DNA from: Brugia malayi
Taxonomy: Eukaryota > Nematoda > Chromadorea > Rhabditida > Onchocercidae
DNA length: 64,000 nt
NCBI RefSeq assembly: GCF_000002995.4
Contig: NW_025062476.1
Location: 3,467,001-3,531,000, forward strand
Reading direction: 5' to 3'
Part shown: positions 59,486-64,000 of the stretch, piece by piece
Layout: each line of letters starts with the position of its first letter
Numbering within the stretch: position 1 is the first letter of the stretch
The notes under the pieces: model-generated
What the model saw: only the letters and a program-made list of their open reading frames with translations
The model's database searches: none
Told to the model about the DNA's origin: nothing
Translations under genes and position numbers: made by a program

Positions 59486-61416
59486 TCAAACTATCCATAA
59501 AATTTGAATTCGTTTAAATACGTGTTAAAGTCACGTACCATTATTTGCATTTTCCCATGTCTTTGCCAATGTATACATACTACATCTATCTATCTATCAC
59601 ATTCAATGTGATGACTCATCAAATGAGAAAATATAATGAATCATTGAATGGAGCATTTTTCAAATGCAAATATTGCCGCCGCTTGTTTTATGGCAAGATT
59701 TGAAGTTATAAAATTTCATGAGCAGAAATGAAAATAAATTATTCGTCTGTCTACCAAGCATCAAGCATCTTTCGTTCATTTTAAATTCATTTATCTATTT
59801 CCTATCAGTGTTATCAATGTTATCACCATTATAATTATAATTGTTATCAATATCGTTACAAGAATTGAATTTCTCTTTTTGTTAAAGGAATTTGTTTAAA
59901 TTATTCAAACTAGAATTGTTATCATTTCTTGTTATCACTTTTTGAAATAATATAAATTAATTTATTGATTCAAACTTTTTCTTTTTTTTTTATTGTTCAG
60001 ATGGAATGAGCACATAAAAATAAACAATCAATTAGGAAAAATTCATTTCACCACGATAAAATATCTTTTAAACATATTTTCATAGAATTTTTTTTTTTTT
60101 GCTATTTTTGTTTTTTGTTTTTTTAATTTCTCAATCGCTATGATAGCACTTCCGGAAGCTTTTGTTTTTTCTTTTAATAAATAAAGTAATAAATGAATAA
60201 TAGCTCAGTGTAATTTTGTTCCTATATATTTTGCAAGATTTTTCAACTTTCTTCAAATTACTTTGATAGTTAATTTAAGTATTTTGCTCTGCTAATAATT
60301 CGTATTCTTTTATTCCGTTGAATATGCCAAGGTTTCAAAGTGTCATTAGATTTCAGGATATTTATTCTAGAACTAGATAAGAACTGGATTGATTTAAATT
60401 ATTTCTAAATTTCATACCTTATTCATTATCACCTCTTATTAATACAACTAGGCTAGAAAGATGATCTTTTCATTGCAATAAATTATTATTTTCATTTTTA
60501 CTTTGCATTTAATTTAATTAAAACCATTAAATCAAATTATAATTCCATTCGTAGCTTTTTGCAACTGAAATTAAATATACTATATATGAATATTATTATA
60601 GAATTTTATTATCACTTAATTTATTGAATGGTCAGTTCGTATAAAAGCACAGATAGGTTGTCAGAATCTGAACTTATCAGTTCATTATATCATTCATTTT
60701 TATTTTAGATTTAACTTTGATCTCATTATAAAAAAATAATTCCTCTTGCAATAATTATTCAAGATTTCTTATAATAATATTAATAAATAGCTTAAAATTT
60801 ATAAAATTTTCTTTCTTTTTCTTCTCAAAGTTTAATTTTAAAAATGATTCAGCATAACTCATCAATTTAATAGATGACAGCTGACGCTAACTAAAAAGAT
60901 ACCTCAAATTCAGTGCTAAACATATGTTTGATCTGTTACTTTATTATTTTCTTCTCCCATTTCAAAATGTATGCTTAGTTCTCGAAAAAAAGTGTAAAGA
61001 TCACCTGATAAATTCTCATGTTGTTAACTTAAACTTAAGCTCTAATTCTAGCTTAAGATTAAGCTCACTTATTTTACCTCAACTCTTTTTCCTTTCTTAA
61101 AATTGAAATTCAAAACTTCTATCTAGAGTTTCAAGGAAAAAAAAAACTTGGAAACAATTCAAATTCTCAATCAAATTTTAGTTCCTTTCCTTTATCTCTT
61201 CACTTTTTTCTTATCAGTCTTCATTTACATGTAAAACTTTACTGTATTATAGTCTTATATCTCAGCTTTTAGTTATGTTTTTTTTTGCATATTCGTTGAG
61301 TAACGATTTATTGATTTATAAAATTTTAGATAAAATTTGATATCGGATTAGTTTGAATTCACTTAAGATAAATAACTGAATGAAACTACAATGTAATGAT
61401 TATATTTTTGAATTCA

Positions 61417-61520
61417 GAATCTGAGATTTTTTGAAATGTGTCAGCAAGAATTCAATCATGAAATTGCTGATTTAAATGAAAATTAAAAATCAAAACATTA
61501 TTAACTATATTTCAAATTAA
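61417..61520 (+). repeat. Dispersed repeat, copy 2
   Basis: The second copy of the unit at 59382-59485, same orientation, about 2 kb away. No terminal repeats or target duplication were seen. Confidence 0.85.
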
Positions 61521-63225
61521 ACTTTCATACATTAAAATTTTATTAAAAGGCAATGTTTTATTGCAATTGCATAAATAAATCCCAAATTTTAGTTTTTGTT
61601 TTTGTTATTTTTCTTCTTTCTTTCTGATAGCTAAGTTGCTTGATGCAAAAATGTGACAAACAGTTTTTGAAAGGAATGAACATCTGCCATGAAATTATTT
61701 GAAGCATCTGTTCTATCATCTATTTTTTTTTTTTTTTTTAAAAAAAGAACCTCTTTCTGTTGTATGTATCATTGATAACCTTTCACCATTATATTTTTTG
61801 ATGGTGAATTCTGGATTATTCATATCCCGGAAATTGAAAATGTTTGTTTAGGAACATTTTATAGCATATCATATGAAAGTTTTAATACATTTAAAAATTT
61901 TATTGGTACCTATTTATGTTTGATTTGATATGCATTCAAATCTGTTCAGTAATTGTAATCCATTTCAATTATTGAGTTAATTTTTCTTTATGCATATTAA
62001 TGGAAACTTTAAAATTTTCAAATGCAGGAAATAATACATTTGAATTTTTGTGTATTAAATTAAATTATTTGTTTGATTGATCAGTTTCATTTAACTCTTT
62101 AAACAAGCAACTTTAATCGATATCAACTTTACAACACTGTGTCATAACTGAGTGATATTTTATCTTAACAAATATTAGAAAAACAAAATTGGTTTACATC
62201 AAAGAGCTTAGCGACACTGAAACTTGTAAATTGAAATTTTCAGCAATCCTTCAGCAAAAGGAAAGAAAATGAATGAATGGTGGAAAAGATACAAAATGTT
62301 AATTGTTTTAGATTAATTAATTGAAAAAAATTAGATTAATTAATTGATTGTTTCTTATTGCAAATATCAGCAAATTTTCAGATTCATTATTATCAGTAAA
62401 AGCTTTTTCATTCATTTTTGTCTTACATTTATTTCAACCATTTTATTTTTAACAATTATTAACCTAGTAAAGTGTTTAATGATTATATCTTCCCATTGTA
62501 TACATTTTTATCCAATATTTGATTAAAGGTCAAAATGATATGAGAAAGAAGAATAGGTCATTGGGTTGACCTTATCATTAGATTCAGCTCACTAATCGTT
62601 AATGTCCAATCATATCACTTATCATATAATCTGATTTTTACAAAAAATATTAATTAATGATGAAATTTTTCTTTACGGTTGATAATTGCACATCTCTTCA
62701 TCACACCTATCAATGAACTTTTATTTAAATTTCATATTCAATTCTTATCTTTTCGATATTAATTAAGAACTTTACTCTTCATTACTTATACTATATATTC
62801 TCTGTTACTACTGGAATGTTTTCTAATTTATCTAAATTGACAATCTTTATTTGCGATGACAGTAATCTATTGATTCTTCTATTTATCGGTTTATTTAATC
62901 TTTTCATATGGTTATTGTATTAGCATAAATGTATCATAGAAATGAAGTCTAATCTAAATATAATTAATACAAATTTCCAAAATGATACGGTATCATTTTA
63001 TCTTCTTACTTAACTAATCTTAGAAAAAAATGATTACAAGTAAAGGTGTGAAATTGAAATAATTAAATAAAATTTAACGTCAATTCCTGTATTCTTTTAT
63101 AACTAATAAGCATGACTTCACCTTACAACATACTCTTATGTTACTAAACCAATATGCAAATCACATTGACAGCTCAACAGATACTTCTTAAAAACTATTT
63201 CTGTCATACCTAACACAACCGAACG

Positions 63226-63863
63226 ATGATTGTTGTCATCGCAGTCAATCATCTTTGTCATTTCATTTTTCTTTTATTATTAATATATTTGAATTCTTTG
63301 CGCTTTCCTAGATTCCTTCATTCCATCATCAATTGCAAGGTCATCGTCACTGTCATTCAACTATTTTGCGCCATCTCACCTTTTTTACACCATTCTTTCG
63401 TTTTTTCATCCCTCCTTATTGTCTGTTTAATCTACTGATTTAAATAATTTCAATGAAAAAACCGAAGAAAATGATTTTTGAATTGTAGAATAGCATCGTA
63501 CCATTTACTTTCTGTATGCCAATTCATTTTTTTTTTCTACAATACTTTCATTTTACATGCTAATTGAACTTTCTGTTGAACGTTGATTATTTTGAGTATT
63601 ATTCAAAAATTTAATTATTCAATTGTTAGACAGTGTTAATTAAAATTTTTATTAAACAATAGTTATTGGTTGGCCTGACTTCACGTATGATTCAGTTTTA
63701 GAAATTGAAGGACACTTCACTCTCATTTAATTATTATATTATCATTATTGATTATTATCATTATTATTATTTCTTGATGATTTTACTCATATAATTAATC
63801 TAGGACGGATATGACGAAGACGAAATGTATTATAGAACTCATCGCTTTATAGACTTTTGCTAA
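63226..63863 (+). CDS. Tentative small signal-peptide protein (2 exons)
   Basis: I do not recognise a family. Exons 63226-63339 and 63804-63863 join in phase 0 (AAG/GTCATC donor, TAATCTAG acceptor) and give 57 aa. The first exon encodes a strongly hydrophobic stretch (HFIFLLLLIYL, about residues 12-22) that could be a signal peptide or anchor. The second encodes an acidic, aromatic tail (DGYDEDEMYYRTHRFIDFC) ending in TAA. An AATAAA follows at 63908. The second exon looks coding; its pairing with this first exon is a guess. It resembles the gene at 22839 in design (hydrophobic start, short acidic C-terminal exon), but not clearly in sequence. Confidence 0.35.
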
Positions 63864-63907
63864 ATTATCCTTGAAATATGTAATATTTGTTGATCTAATG
63901 ATCAATC

Positions 63908-63913
63908 AATAAA
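63908..63913 (+). terminator. Polyadenylation signal
   Basis: AATAAA 45 nt after the stop codon of the exon at 63804-63863, at a normal distance for a nematode 3' UTR. Confidence 0.4.
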
Positions 63914-64000
63914 TCTATCTTCAAACATTGCTCATTTTCCGAATTTTTGATGTAGTTACTATCAAATTTTTTTTTTTTTAATCCTTCCTTTCAATTTTTT

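Larger units (their letters stand above)
53431..63225. other. Long non-coding region downstream of the retroelement
   Basis: Nearly 10 kb of A+T-rich DNA. It holds CT and GA microsatellites, TAA-rich tracts, a GTT/GTA-rich stretch (about 55943-56095), a palindrome-rich, less A+T-rich block (about 58950-59340), and a dispersed 104 bp repeat pair. Short open frames at 56098-56187 and about 58428-58559 lack clear splice context. No convincing gene was found. Confidence 0.55.

Noticed and set aside
60648..60655. TATAAAAG as a TATA box
   Set aside because: Such matches are expected by chance in A+T-rich DNA, and no gene begins within a reasonable distance.

Overview
The window is nuclear DNA from a nematode, most likely a filarial or other clade III parasite (inference). 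It is very A+T rich and full of poly(A), poly(T) and microsatellite tracts. Genes are split into many small exons with 50 nt to several kb introns. The three large conserved genes match worm genes: daf-19 (RFX factor), pink-1 (PINK1 kinase) and cup-5 (mucolipin). Splice acceptors lie only 0 to 12 nt upstream of several start codons, as expected for spliced-leader trans-splicing. All convincing host genes are on the plus strand. No tRNA, rRNA, SL RNA or CRISPR was recognised.

Layout: 1-4479, upstream DNA with no convincing gene. 4480-17331, daf-19, 16 exons, with a 5.4 kb first intron holding two candidate alternative 5' exons. 17332-22838, mostly non-coding. 22839-25424, a two-exon gene for a short secreted or neuropeptide-like protein. 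28583-34023, pink-1, 14 exons, three introns of GC-AG type. 34024-37995, non-coding. 37996-43923, cup-5, 14 exons. 45177-53286, a complete 8.1 kb BEL/Pao LTR retroelement on the minus strand. 53292-63225, A+T-rich DNA with repeats and a palindrome-rich block. 63226-63863, a tentative two-exon small peptide gene.

The retroelement is the most striking accessory feature. Its two 546 bp LTRs look identical, it is flanked by a perfect 5 bp duplication (GTTGC), and it keeps a tRNA-primer-like site and a long gag-protease-reverse transcriptase-RNase H-integrase frame. Its third module looks like a viral envelope glycoprotein, with a signal peptide, ectodomain, transmembrane segment and tail. One block of that ectodomain recalls class III (herpesvirus gB / chuvirus type) fusion proteins. 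The element is nevertheless broken by a frameshift and a stop codon in the integrase C-terminal region. It has inserted beside, and perhaps inside, a short exon-like reading frame.

The host genes are not an operon and have unrelated jobs: ciliary transcription (daf-19), mitochondrial quality control (pink-1) and lysosomal ion release (cup-5). Exon boundaries were set by reading-frame continuity, GT/GC-AG signals and remembered family similarity, so small alternative exons may be missing.
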